Source: Argopecten irradians (lineage: Eukaryota; Mollusca; Bivalvia; Pectinida; Pectinidae). From it: a DNA stretch of 64,000 nt. This document shows, piece after piece, positions 48,262 to 62,200 of the stretch. The position numbers were made by a program, and so were the translations under genes. The stretch is taken from NCBI RefSeq assembly GCF_041381155.1, contig NC_091138.1:35767604-35831603 (forward strand), in the 5' to 3' direction. The notes under the pieces are model-generated. The model saw nothing but the letters and a program-made list of their open reading frames with translations, searched no databases and had not been told where the DNA came from. Numbering within the stretch: position 1 is the first letter of the stretch; every line of letters starts with the position of its first letter.

Positions 48262-51200
48262 CGCACCAGAAAGGAAAAAGGAAATTAGAATATATCACAC
48301 GATCATAATTTCATTCTACATTGTACTAAATGTAGATTAAGCTCTTACAATTTATTTCCTGCGAAATGTTGAAATGATCAAGTCCTGGCCAGTGCTGACT
48401 GAACACACTCAAGGACATTAATTTGTCAGCAAGTTTTTGGAAATACAAATGTACCATTGTTTGATATAAAGCTTCTTTGCTGATTACAATACAGTATCCA
48501 ATGGTACCGTACATGATTTTTGCTGTAAAATATTTACAGAAATTTTGTTTGTAATTTTTACATCTTACATACTGTACTTGTTTTGTTTTTATTTCACATT
48601 AATGAAATAGTGCTGTAAACTACTGAAATTCATTTCTTTTCTATTAAGTACTGAAAATCATTTTTTGCTAATAAACAACACATTTACCGAGATGAGGTGT
48701 TAAAAAACAAGACTTGACTGACAACATAAGAAATATATCCATTGACCATTCTGTTAAGCACTGAACAGGAACATGAATTCATTACAATCGTACTTATCAC
48801 ACTCTAATATTAAGGGCTTTTTTATCAACTACCAAAACTGCACAGAGGAAAATCACTTATAATTAATAGTAAAACTAGGATTTGAAATCGGAAATACCAT
48901 ATGTCTGTTTAGGGTACATTTGAAAGAAACATTTTCCAGTAATAATGTATACCAAATATAACTTTAAAGCCAAATATTTCAAAGATAGATACCAAGTACA
49001 TATATTACTTTTCCTGAATAAAACATTTTCTAACAGACAAAATTATAAGTGACCCATATCTATATGCAAGACAATTTAATATTGTATTAAAGCCAACTTA
49101 TGTTTGCATAAGAATAAATAAATTTTGAGCATTTTGTGGGCGATTGAAACTCTTGAAAATGAATTGTTGCAATATTTTCAATTACAGGTAAAGTAAAACT
49201 TCTATTTATAACTGTTAATGGCTAAATTAAGTTGCTGTAAAAATAAGTTAGCTTACAGAATTCACTGCAATTCAGACATCAACACAATTAGAATTTGTAA
49301 GCTCTGTTTATCACGTGTAATTGATTTTGTTACACTTGAACATACAAAATTTTATTTAAGCTAACTTCAAAGTCCATTTAATTTTCAAGAAATATTTAGT
49401 GGTCAAGTAAATGTACCTATTTGGTTCACTTTCCCAGATTTTCAGAATATTGAAAATTCTGAAATAGCATGTTTTGCTTATTCACACAATGACTGTTGTT
49501 TACCCCACTTTAAGATTGGGTTAACTTTGGTATTGATATGTATATCATTACAGAATTTAACAAAATATACATTAATTATTTTTGTCAATCATGATTAATC
49601 AGCTTTTGTTTCTTTACATTATCACAAACATACTGGTACTTATTTTTCTGATTGTTTTCTCAATCCAATCAGATTCTGGAAACAATAACACTATGCTTTT
49701 TAGTTAAGTAATTTTTTTTAAAGAATACTCCCACCCCTTTTAAAAAGGTAAATAATTAAAAAAATCACCTAACCCTATGCTTTTTAGTTTTATGTCCAAC
49801 TTCCTTTTCTGATCTCAATGTGCCAAAAATTCTTTTTACTTTATTAATTTCTACTATTCTAGTAAATATCTATGGGATGCAAAAGCTTTAGATTATCTGT
49901 CTACCGCCACATTTATTATATCGCAAAATAAACTGAAAGAATCTGCAATAAATACATGTAAAAAGCAATAATATATATATTTGTGACCTCTATTAGGTTT
50001 GCATAATACAAGCAATAAGTATATCTCGAGGTGTACCTGAAACAAAGACCCCAACACATTATTACACCCCGTGTAGTATAGACGAGGGAACCTGAGCGAG
50101 TATTGGGAAGTCATACCTGTTACAATACACAGATGAACATGAGGGGAGTAGATTTCATTCAACATCCTGTTTCTTTATATTCCTTCTCCACAGTAGTTTT
50201 GCTATTGTAACTGAAGCCCACTGAAATCAGAAGTAGTGTGCACATGTCGTTTAGAGTAGTTTTGTAAGACGTAAATTTTGTACATGCACGGTGGCAGCTA
50301 TGACCGCGGCCATGACCAGCCAGGCCCTAGCTGCTCTCACCACTACTCTTACTTGACATAGCTGTGGAATCAGGGAACTCTGTCGCCTCTGCTGTTGGAT
50401 CATGTGTTTACACTAACCTTGAGTAACACCGGATCAGCTCATTGGCAGATTTATAACGTGAGCTTTCACTAACCTCAATATTCCATTTTGAAGAGTCAGG
50501 AACGTACAATGCAATAATCAAACAATGTATCATTTGGAGATTTTGACCCATCGACGTAAAAACAAAACATTGTACATGTACATGCCACTAAGTAGACAAC
50601 ATTTGTACAAGTACAGAACAATCACAGAAGGATAGCTATGGCAACTTTACCATAGAAAAAACTGCAACAAACCTCAAATTCTACTAGACCTAATCTTCAC
50701 TTTGGGACATTCCAAAATGTCTGTATTGCTTAAAAGGTCATGATCACAATAAAACCAAAAGCAGTTACCCCCTCTACAGCTATTTATTTAAAACAACCAT
50801 TTTTTCCCCCTTCATTTTCACTTTCAAGGTCTACAACATGAGAAACAGAGATAGTGTAAGATGCAAATTTGATCTTAAATTGATAACTGATTTTCTTTTT
50901 GAGACAAATGTAAATAATCAGTTTTCAATAAAAACATAAATATCATATTCTCTATTCTTATTGCAACTTTAGTAAGCCTACTTCATATTAACATAACCAA
51001 CAAATTTCATTACATATTCAGAAAATATTGAACAGTTTTTCCACTGTTTTTTTTAACTATAGCTTTTCAGCATCAGTGTTTAGAAAACATTTAAAACATT
51101 CATTACAACAACTGCAGACTAATGTCTCGGAACTGAAAAAATCAAAGACCTAACTAATGTCAAATGAATGTCCATATCAGGAACTACATGGGTCTCTTGC

Positions 51201-52810
51201 AACACAGAATACAGATAACAGTCAAATCCAAGATAACATCTACATTGTCATTTTGAAACCGATAACACTAATACACTTAACACACATTATTAAAAGTAAT
51301 TTTGTCATTTAAGAATAACATTGGCATCTTCGTACGGAGAATGTTGTACCTTATATTGGCATCTTCGTACAGAGAATGTTGTACTTAAATGATCAAAGCT
51401 ACGATAGGACAAAACCAAACAAAGCAGTTATCCTACATATTATAATGTTGGTACTGAGAATGACGATACACTGACCTTCATATCAAAGAAGAACTGCACA
51501 GTAGCCGAGTCATCTGCAATCATCCAGTTTGATTCGGCTGACGGGCCAATGACACAAAGTTTTAAAAAGAACTTGAAACTTGATTCCCTAAGACAAACTC
51601 TATACTAGATACCGACAAAACTGATACACCAACCTCCATTCCACAAAACTACACCGACACTTTGGTAATGACAGCATAAATTTCAGCACAAACCTCCAGA
51701 TCTACAACAGCATTCATTGTCATCTTGTTACTCAAGAACTAACCTCTAGCTCTGTTGGAAACGGCAGCTCAGCCATCTTTGTGTACAGCAGAATTTGAAT
51801 TCACTAACCTCAACAGATTCTCTCTCTCCCTCCATCTAGCAGGGTTGTTATCAAGTAAAGAATCTATAGACACTAACCTGCACTATCAAACTGCCTTTTC
51901 CTGTCATGTGTGTGCACATCTTCATCAATCACCCAAAAAACTTTTGAAATGAATCTTTTGATGCCTCATATAGGAGAAAATATGTTTAACTTGTTCATAT
52001 AATGACAAGTCTTTTATAATCTTCTTTTTTTAATTTTCCGTTTATATACTTTTTGTTTAACCTGAATCTTGATGTTTACCTGCTATTTCTCCAGTCCCCT
52101 TTCTTGTTTATGAGTACACTATATGTTACCTGTCATTTTTCAGTATCATCGTCAATGGAGTGTGACTCAAATAGGTTATAGATCTTACCTGTTTCTCGCA
52201 GACATCATCAAGGTAAAAGACTTTCTTAATCAAGGTAAAAAACTTGAAGGTAAAAGACTTCCGTAAAAAAGATATATAGATAGTACAACACTAAAAGCCT
52301 TATTTTCAAATGACAAAAAAATATTTTTCAAATTGTGCAATCTAACTAAAAAGTTTTCAATTGAACTTCTTAAGTATTTTTTCAGATGAAAAAGTATTGA
52401 AATTTACGATATGAAAACGTGTTGACACTGAAAGGTTGATCATTACCACTCACCTTGTGTTTGGTATAGGAACAAGTACAAGATGGAATTGATATTACTC
52501 TCAGTAAAGACGGCTGCAAATAGCTTGGCTGGCAGGAAGCCTTGGATTGGTTTAAGATAGAAAGTTGAAAATTGAATAAAAAATCATTTCAAACCACCAT
52601 AGATATATACTAATCAATGTTCTTCCATTCTGGGTGTTAATTGTAGACTTATACATTTTGTTCTGTTTCTTTGTTGTTGTTGTTTTTTTGTCAGTACAAA
52701 AATTCCTCTTTTCAAATTGGGAACATGGTCAAAAGTTTTAAAAGTTTGTTTTTTTAATTTCTATAAACCTGACTTTATCCAAACACAGCTTCTTTTCAGG
52801 AAAAATAGAC
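48262..52810. other. No confident gene; donor-like motif cluster
   Basis: AT-rich sequence downstream of LUC7L3. It carries four exact CACTAACCT 9-mers (minus strand AG|GTTAGTG) at 50411, 50467, 51802 and 51871, plus near-matches. It also has a 29-bp direct duplication near 51324-51390 (TTGGCATCTTCGTAC, GAGAATGTTGTAC). No exon with homology is seen. Confidence 0.45.
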
Positions 52811-52816
52811 TTTATT
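52811..52816 (-). promoter_or_regulatory. Candidate LUC7L3 polyadenylation signal
   Basis: TTTATT on the plus strand (AATAAA on the transcript) lies about 300 nt after the LUC7L3 stop codon. Confidence 0.45.
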
Positions 52817-53112
52817 CATACATTTTAAGATTTTGTTTCTTGCTTGTTTTTTTTCTCTCTCCCTCTCTTTGCAGATTCAATATGTCTGACAAAGATAAAC
52901 CCTCTATAGTTCCCTGAGAATGGCTCTCTGTAACATGTAGGAATAGCATCAACAACAGCACCGTTCCTGCACTTACCTGCAATGTCGCGTTACTCTATTT
53001 TCAATTTCAACCATTGGTCAGTTCTTGTCAACTTTGACCTCTTCACCACTGGACACCAGTTAACTTACCTTGTTTGTGGAAAACTGACAGCAAATATTGT
53101 GTCACCTCTTAT

Positions 53113-56100
53113 TCATTCTTTGACTTCCTCAGAAACGTTATTTGGAATAGATTCGTCTTTACTATTGGAAGTGTCCTCTTTGGGCTTCTCCTCAGCCTTA
53201 GGACTATCTCTGTCTCTAGAACGTGACTTCGTCTTTCCTGTCAAAAATAACATCAAGGTTGAAGTAAAGAGTACTAATATGACAAAAACAATTTTTTTAT
53301 TGGAACAAGATATTTTGGAGATAGACTGAACTTCACAAGCAGTGGTTATATTCATGAAGTTTAATGCTTTATTTTCATAGCTCAAATAGTAACAACAAAA
53401 GATAATAATGTTTGCTAGTATAATTGAAGTTATAACTTTAACTGAGATAGGAGAATTTAAATAGTTCTCTTGACAAAGAAGGTTGATCCTTATTTTTGAT
53501 TATCAGAAAACGGTATAGAAATTACTATCTCATAACACTACTTGGCTTGCCAAGGGGAATCAACTCTGCAGTCCTTACCTTTATCTCTGTCCTTCCTGTC
53601 TCTACTTCTCCTGTCTCTGGAACTACGATCCTTATCTCGAGACCTGTCCTTACTACGAGATCGACGTCTGTAGTCCTTATCACCTGAACGTCGGTCCCGA
53701 CTCCTTGACCTTCTGGAACGTGACCTTGATCTAGAGCGGCGATGGCGGGAAGACCTATGACGATCCCTTGAACGGCTCCTGGATCTATGTCTGCGGTGAC
53801 GGCTTCTGCTTCTAGAACGCCTGTGTCTGAAACATCAATGAGAGTTCATGACCTTTACCCTGCTGTGCTTAACAAAATAATATGTGAAGAATTGAAAGCA
53901 TGTATCAAATCTGGAAATAAACTTTACAAGCTATACAATACCAAATATAAACATAATACCAAATATGAACATTAAGAACTACACCTTAAATTGACTCTTA
54001 CCTGTCCCGATCACGGCTTTTAGAGCGTTTTCTTCTTCTTTCTTCTCTTTCCTTTTCTCTCTCTTTTTCTCTTTCTTTTTCCTTTTCTTCCCTTTCCTTC
54101 TCCCTTTTGCGGCGTTCTTCTCTTTCCTTTTCCCGTTCTTTTTCACGTTCTTCTCTCTCCTTTTGAAATTTAGCCTCTCTTTCTTCTTCCTCAGTAACCC
54201 TTTTCTGAAAGAAAGCAAAGTAAAACATCAAGAAAAGACATCTTCACTTTTGGAGGTAGCAGTTTAAAGGATCAAAATCAGATATCACATTATATGTGTT
54301 CTCTCTACCCAAGATTACAGCAGTGTTTCTTCTAGGAGGCAAGGGGAGATAACTTTGAAGCAGGTTAGCACTATGAGCACACTAATGACTTACCATTTTC
54401 TTTCCCTCCACATAGGCTCTGATTCGTGCATACCCAGCATGCTGTTTACCCATCAGATGTTCATCAATCCTCTGTTGAACATCCCCAACTACAAGTAAAG
54501 CTCCACACACAGAGCAAACTTCCATAGTCTTCTCTGGCTCATTGGATTGTGTGGCCAGCTTATTCTGCAAAGTATAACATATTGATTTCAATTATCTAGT
54601 TTGCCAACACATATTCTCACATAATGTTTTCATTTTATATGCTTTGGTATAAATCTGGTTTTATGAATAAATGATTAGATATTTCACTTCCCTTGAAATA
54701 ACTTGCTAAATTATCTTTAGAAGTTTTATTCTCAATTACAATTTCATTTTTAAACGAAGATATTTTGCATTTTATGAATGGGATGACAATCTTAACAATA
54801 AATTCTGATGTTAGCAGAGTTTATGACAGAATGTTACAGATGCAGGCGATCACCCACAGAAGAGAAATGTTTGATCATACTTACAGACTCGCTCTGTTTT
54901 CTCTCCTCTCTCAGCTGGTCACAGAGTTTCATGACACCCTGTGCCTCCTCCACCTTTCCTTCACAGCCAAGTTCTTCTGCCTGAAAAACATATACCTCGG
55001 TACTTATATATTAAATCAATCATCATGCCTAATCACAACTAATATATGTGCATACACCATACCTTTGTGAATAAAAAAGACACCATACCTTTGTGAATAA
55101 AAATTTTTGTCAATCAATTTTATTTTTTTATTATTAAATTATGTAAGACAGTAATTCCATCAAAAACAGAAAAATAAAAGATAGTTTAGCACACACATAG
55201 ATCATTGTGTACATTAAAAGTTGTTGTTTTTTTTGTTCAGATAAATCAGAAATACATATTTTTTTATTTTTCAATTGAATCAGTTCATCTCATTATTCAT
55301 TAATAATTAAGATAAATGAATGTCAACCATGCTGTTTTAAACACTAGATACAAATATTCAGCACTTGTCAAAAATTCCTTAGGTATTTTCATAAATTGTG
55401 ATCAAATTGTGATCATTGATCACAGAGAATGATGAACCATCTGATCAATGGACAGACTAACTTACCTGTTGAACAAGGTCATTTATCCTCTCTGTCAACA
55501 TTTGTATTTTTTCTTCTTTGTCTCTGTTCATTTGACCATTTAGCTGAAATACCAATGATTCACTTGTAACTGATACTGTTAAGGAATATATTATTGATAA
55601 AATATTCTTATCAAGAACGGAAGGCAAAGGACAAAACTCAACCCATTGATATGAAATAAATAAAACTGATAATGATAAAGTTTCTTTTACTAGTTATAAG
55701 TTTCAAATAATTTATGCTTTTTGTTCAATCTGACCATCAAAACCTGACTTACATTTCCTTGGGCATTGTTGAGAGCTAGACGCTGATGTCCTCTTCGAAT
55801 TCGCCTTTCCACATCAGCAATTAGCCCCTCTAGGTAGCGTTCAAATTCTTCTTCATAGCCCATAGTTTTTACCCTACTTGATGTCTTGTACCTGAAACAT
55901 GCCAAAATGTACATTTAATACTTAGACATTGAAAAATACATCCTAGTTAATTTATAAAATAAATCCAAAACAGCTTTAATTAGCTAATGATTCCCTTGTC
56001 TCGATACTGATACTGGATATTAGTCTATAATTTCACAATATTATTTTCACAATTATAAAATTTGTTTTCTTTCTTATCACAACCTGCCATTACCAATTAA

Positions 56101-57808
56101 TATTAATATTAGTTGCCATCTTGTTATAATTATATTTATCATATGATGCATAAAATGACACTTACTCTTTTTTAAAGATTTCATCATGTATTTTTTCGCA
56201 AGGTCCTGAAAGAATATAATAGATTCACTGGAATTAATACAACATATATCATAATTACAAATAATGTTTCATCAAAGGCAATTAACTTACACTTTTCCAA
56301 AATTTGTCATAAAAAGGAATTGACTATTATTGAAAAGTCCTGACTTGACTTTTCATAAATTGAAGACACATTTGTAGTCTCAAACATCAATTAATCTAAA
56401 TTTTTGCTTACTCCACATATGGAACCTTCAATTTTATTTAACCTATCGAAAACTTTCTTGATCAGTTGCCATCAGAGATATCAAATTTCTTCTGGAGGCT
56501 TAATGATTATAACGTGTACAACCATTAGGCCAAAACTAAAATATTGTTTGTTTGCCTAAACCCTACCTATCCATTTGAAAATACCCCTACTCAAATTATT
56601 TTATTGAAGTTTCAAACTTTCATTTTTTTTCATTGACATATTTTTAAAACTTGTTTTCATTGATGTCAGAATCAGATCTTTATTTCTTTTACCTTGGTAT
56701 TTGCTTGTCTTGCTTCTTATCCTTGACACTCATTTGATATGTAGTGAATCAAAGAAAGTAATGTATATAAATTTTGCTTTAAAAGTAAATAGAGAAAGCA
56801 ATTAGAATAAACTTTGTAAATAAAATAAAATCTTTTCCTACCTACCTACCCAGTCATATTTATTAATTCTGGCCTTAGCTACTGTCGCAGCGGAAGATAT
56901 CGCCTTCTGAAGGTGATATCTTCTCTGCTACAACAGTAGCGATAGCTAGTAGTTACTAGTAGTAAAGCCATCAGCTCCCCTACTCCAACAGTGATAGAGG
57001 TTAACACGACGAGATACTTTTAAAATTTTGTCGTGTATCCACCCAATGTAATCAGGTGGAACAAGACCTCATACATGTGTAGGAGTACAGTTCCCCCATC
57101 CCCCACTTATAATAAACAAATGAATTGATTGGAGTATATATATATAATCAATAATTACGTAATTGATTTGTCTAATGTCTGACCATACCTAAATCAGCTC
57201 TTGTGTTCACAAACAACTCATGAGGGCAAAAGTCCACTAGGAAAAATTTGCACACCTGAAAAACAAACAAAACATTCATTGTATTTTCATTATATTAGAA
57301 GGATGATGATTGAGCATCAAATAAATTTATACCAGAAACATATTTATCATATACATGTTTCTGATAACATCAACTTTCGATTTTGCTATAAAATTCTTCA
57401 TTTGATTTCAACATCTGCAAGATTCGTTTACATTATCCGATGGCGTCGACCATTGCACTCGGCAGTGGATAAATTTTCAAGGATTAGTGACAGTTGCTAT
57501 TAATGTAGAAATAATAAGCAGAATACTGCGATTGGATATCATACGACATAGAGTAAAACTTGTTTTAGACCTTGGCGACTCGACGACAAGAAATCAAAAA
57601 CGTTTGTGAACGCACATGGCTTTCACGATCGACTGAAGTTGCTGCGTTAAACAGAAATGACCGAGCGACAATCTTTGGTTTTTAACAATTTCGTATATTT
57701 TACCTCAGAATCTTGCCAATGAAGTTCACTTTTCTTTTCGGTAGGGGCAAGATTTCGATCTCGCCCCATAAGCTCATCCAACATTTGTGACAATGCATGG
57801 GAAGCCAT
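53113..57808 (-). CDS. LUC7L3: LUC7-like protein 3 (CROP), U1 snRNP-associated splicing factor, complete, 423 aa
   Basis: Ten exons on the minus strand: 57808-57704, 57255-57189, 56205-56166, 55891-55753, 55543-55466, 54980-54885, 54564-54394, 54204-54002, 53826-53579 and 53237-53113 (TGA at 53115-53113). All phases fit and give 423 residues, close to human LUC7L3. The start MASHALSQMLDELMGRDRNL is followed by APTEKK. A CCCH zinc finger is formed by C37, C45, C60 and H64. A coiled segment contains YLEGLIADVERRIRRGHQRL. A second finger has C192-x2-C195 and H211-x5-H217 (EVCSVCGA...DEHLMGKQH). A long Glu/Arg-rich helix follows (about 233-300), then an RS-rich tail. The MGRDRNLAP and RRIRRGH signatures separate it from LUC7L and LUC7L2. 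It acts in the nucleus in 5' splice-site selection with U1. Confidence 0.96.
56878..56940 (-). other. 63-nt hairpin in LUC7L3 intron 2
   Basis: GCTACTGTCGCAGCG and GAAGATATCGCCTT pair with AAGGTGATATCTTC and GCTACAACAGTAGC across a 4-nt loop. This forms a stem of about 29 bp with a few mismatches and one bulge. It is either a MITE remnant or a pre-miRNA-like structure; nothing supports either firmly. Confidence 0.6.
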
Positions 57809-59276
57809 TTTCGTGAATAAGGCGGCGCCCCTATCGGCGGAAAAAATCAAGGGGAGGTAATATCAGTTAACAAACTGCTAGAAATTATTGATTCGGAAAG
57901 TCATTATTTCAAGCATAAATCCTGACGGGCCTGCGTTTTTTGATACAGGCCTGTAAGGGCGCTCGCCTGAAAACAATATAAAATCACCAGGTCCGTCTGA
58001 TAAACGAACAACTAAGTTAGGTCCAACCAGTCAAACCGCATAATCGAAAACGGCAGTATGCATTTTGAAAGGTCTCATTTATTTTATTATGCAAGACGTG
58101 CCAGTAAATTTGACATGATATGACAGCATTGCAATTTCTTTTGGTAACAGTCCGTAACACAATTATTTTATGAGAATTCTACCCACATAAAATGACCGGC
58201 AAAATGATAGAGGATATATACAGTATAATTTCCTTGGTTCGTCACAGAAATGATTCGAAAGACTGTTACCGACGTTTTAGAGGTAATTATCAAAATCATC
58301 ATACACAACTGTCTAACCTGGGGTATACAATACAGTTCTAGAAATTTTTAAATGTCAATAAAACTATTTTCGATAACCAATAAGGATTTTTAGGACAATA
58401 TAATCTATCTCAATATAATATATCAGAAACATATAAACCTCTGGTAACGTCACAGAATGCTGCACTGTAATTTTTTTGTTGGTTTTATGCTTTAGGTCGG
58501 TTTAAATAAAAAAAAATATATCTGCATAAGTTTTTACTATTGATAATAATTACATTGTAAAATTGTGTAATGCATTGTATGCCTAATGCATTTGTAGACC
58601 ACAACTTGAAACTCGATCTCGTTTTACATTCCCGGAAAGGCAGTGGGCCTTTCATATTTATAGTAAAGACATGATATATATAACATGTAGGGCCTATATG
58701 CGACTCATAAATAGTCTAGTACTAGACAAGGATTTATTTATTATATAAGTGATACGTCCTTGTACTATATAACAACCCTAGACCGCTAAACCTGTCTAGA
58801 TTAGGTTAACGACGAGTATTTCACGGGACTGTTAAGATAATATTAGATGTAACTATACAAAAGGTCATCAACTCAATATTCTTTAACTCAACGCTTTTAT
58901 AAAATACCTTTTTCTTATACTAAAAAGGTTTTATCCATTTCCTTTTATATTTTCCCGCGGTTTTTCTTCTCTTTTAATAAATAAAAATACTCCTTCGTTT
59001 CGTATTTTTCATTTCCGTTCTTAATTTGTATTTGTGTATTATTGTTAGTTATGATGTCTCTATTTTGAAATAAAGACTTATATCCGAATTTTGATTTTAG
59101 TATTTTTTTCTTATTGTTTACTTTAATTATAATATCAGGATGAAAAAGTTCACTGTTAGGGAAGTGCGCATGTAAAAGCAGAAGTGACGTCAGACAGAAA
59201 TCTCCACGCGGTGGGAAGTGTTGCAATCTTTTTTGACATCCCAGTTTACTGTGAAAATATCGACAAAGGGACACTA
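57809..59276. promoter_or_regulatory. Divergent promoter interval, LUC7L3 (minus) and eRF3 (plus)
   Basis: A 1.47 kb spacer separates two head-to-head genes. The LUC7L3 side is GC-richer (GGCGGCGCCCCTATCGGCGG region). The eRF3 side holds a perfect CRE. No other gene is seen; the minus-strand frame at 58945-59274 is low-complexity and unlikely to be coding. Confidence 0.45.
59185..59192. promoter_or_regulatory. CRE palindrome TGACGTCA upstream of eRF3
   Basis: A perfect cAMP-response-element octamer, the CREB/ATF site, lies 85 bp upstream of the eRF3 ATG, a usual place in housekeeping promoters. Confidence 0.55.
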
Positions 59277-62200
59277 ATGGCTACGGAAAACGGAGATAAC
59301 GGAGCCCCTGATTCTTGGGATCAGGAAATAGACAATCAAAATGAAACCGATCCAGGGAAAGAATTGGCTCAACCGATGTCATTTCTCAACGTTAATGCAG
59401 CACCTTTCGTCCCAGGCCAAAATGTGTTTGCCACAGAATTTGTACCCGTCGCTTCAAAAATAGACGGTACTGGTGATTGAAACATGAGTTATTTATGTGG
59501 ATATTTGATTATTAACATGAAATTATTGTGTTGTGTTTGATACATTTGGTTACAATTATGGCGTCAATGGATTTGTTTACATTGGGGTGGGGTAAATACA
59601 CACGAGACCATGTCTGTTTTGATTTGACGTATGGTAACATAAGGTTTATTTCTTTACCACGTTATATGGATGTGTTTTGTGTGATATGTTAACTTAATTC
59701 CAGTTATGTTTGTGAGATTATATTAGATGTAGATATGCAGTGTAGCCTATCCAGATTGTAACAGGAGAGGAGAAAATGTAGCAACTAGACTGGGATTCGA
59801 ACTAGCGACCTCCGAACACTAGCCAGATGCTCTACGCATAGGACCTTATGATTAAGCTGTCTGGTAACCGAGAATTGACCCAGTTCAATCCTGCTACTTT
59901 CCTTCCCATTTTCTAAATTATATTTGCGTTCAAAGACACGAGAGACCCATGCAGGGCCGGGCGTATATATACTAGTAACTAGGGCTGAAACCATTAGTCA
60001 AATAATCGGAGGCGATTAGATTAAGGAAACGCTGATAATCAATTAAAGATTTATCGGTAATCGTTATATGCAAAGCAATTAGTGCATTGTAAGCAGAATA
60101 AACACGTTGACAGTCAAAAACAGATCATGGATTTCTAAGGAAGTAATTCCGACTGTAATTTCATCTCTTTATGTACACGATTTGAACTCAACAAAGCATA
60201 TATGATGTGAGAAATACTTGTTAAATTACATCTTTGTGAAAGTCTAAGTCATTTATCAATGAGAAAGTGGATGTCATAAGAAAGCTTGCAACACACTGTT
60301 CGCCAATTTTCACTAGCGATCAACTCCATGTTGAGTTACGTCAGGGAGGCCTAATTGCCACCGGGACGCTCGAGGGCGGAAGTAGCAGTAGTCTTGAACA
60401 TTTTAATTTTACTATTGCATGTGTTTATCATATAAAAAGAATGTTTTTGTTTATATTCTAATTGAAGATAAGAGTTGTTGATTTATTTAATTTTTTTTTT
60501 TTTTTGATCACGGCAATAAAAAAGTTCATTGATGAAAATTTGGTCAATATGTCCCTCCGTGACGATCCAGATTTGGTTGATTAGTCGTACGTGTGAAGGT
60601 CACGTCAAAACAGTGGGTTAGCAGACTGGATTTATACGATGTTACGGAAGATGATACAGGAACGGAATTCAAAGCTTATTTGGGATAAAATACGAGTGTT
60701 TTGTCAATAAATCTATTCTTATTTATTGGTAGGCTTATATTATGTAAGGCATGTGCTCTGTCATATCATACAGTAGGTGTTATTATTAGTTGATACCAAA
60801 ACATGGCAGACGTTTTCAGTAGTCAGTAGTGAGACAATATAGTTGCCTTCAACTCAAGTGATTAATCGATTAGTAATTGATTACATGTGAATGAATAATA
60901 GAATACAAAAATTACTAATCGTTTCAGCCCTACTAGTAACTACCATCGCAACTACCACCGCAGGTGGAAAAAGAGAGAATGATAGTGGCCAGACCATGCA
61001 GGACTCGATCCAAACATTTAATTAAAAATAGCCAGATGACGGACTGATCATAATCACATGTGTAGGGGGATCAGACTGGGTTTATCATCATGATCAGTGA
61101 CCAGGTAGCTCATGATCAGCGGAAGAGCATTCAGCTAGTTTTTGGGGGTCCTGGGTTCGAATCCAAGTCTGGCCGCTACATATTCTCTCCTGTTACAAAA
61201 TTGACACTCAACTAAAATACCCAAGGTGGTGGTGTAAGGGTCTCCTATGTCTTTGAGGGCGAAGTCTGTGAAAAAGAAGGCAGGAGTCTAGTCAGTGAGA
61301 TTGGACTGGGTGGATCATCGCTGACCAGGTAGCTCAGCAGTAGAGCATTCGCCTAGTGTTCAGAGGTCACTGGTTCAAATCCCGGTCTGGCCGCTACATT
61401 TTCTCCTCACCTTTTACACATGATTGAGATACCTGGTCACCAATGATCAACTTAGTCCATTCCTGCCACAAGATAAGAAATTCTCAAAAATGTATAGAAG
61501 AAGAATAGGTCTGTCACAGTATATGCATAAAAGCAATTATATAGTGATCAAGAGATGACTGATATACATCATTTCAATTATACACAAATGCTTGACCTAT
61601 TATGAAAAAATGATTAATAATTTGCCTTTTTTGGTTGTTATTGCTTCATAATGAAATTATTCTTTATACCAGATTTCTTGTACTTCTAATATAAGTTACC
61701 TGTGTAGTGGGATTGAGAAGTTTGTTATGATTACTATGTTGTAATTAAAGAACCTCTGGGGACAAAACAAAATTACTATATTGTAATTATATATAAGCAT
61801 AGTTACACATATAAACATATCAAAAGTGTTGGGGAATGAAAATGATTGTTAACTTAAAACCATAAATTTGCTGTAAGCATGCATGTTCGTTATAAACATG
61901 TTTTACTTTGTAATGCTATACAGCTAGCCTTGATTAATGAAGACATGCATGCTTATTCGCAACTATGGAGTCCAAACTAATTCATTACAAATTCCTTGGG
62001 ACCCTTCAAATCCTTATGCGAGCGCTCGAGTTCCATACTAAGTGGGTTAAATGAAACAAAGTGAGACTTTGGACAGGGATATACAATTGTTTTTTGAGAA
62101 ATGTTTATCTCCCGTGTTTGGATTATATATGCATAAGTCAGAGGACATGTGTCGACACATGGCACTGATTATGAAAATCTACCTGTGTCATGACTCATAA

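Noticed and set aside
52717..52917. Plus-strand frame ending MSDKDKPSIVP with an acceptor-like TTTGCAG before it
   Set aside because: It lies in the 3'UTR/flank of the minus-strand LUC7L3 gene, is low-complexity, and no partner exon was found.
53979..54218. 79-codon minus-strand Lys/Arg/Glu-rich frame overlapping LUC7L3 exon 8
   Set aside because: It is the alternative frame of a purine-rich exon; the LUC7L3 frame joins correctly on both sides.
61060..61415. Two functional tRNA genes
   Set aside because: A- and B-box-like motifs are present, but acceptor and anticodon arms cannot pair properly, and the same sequence recurs with a SINE tail.
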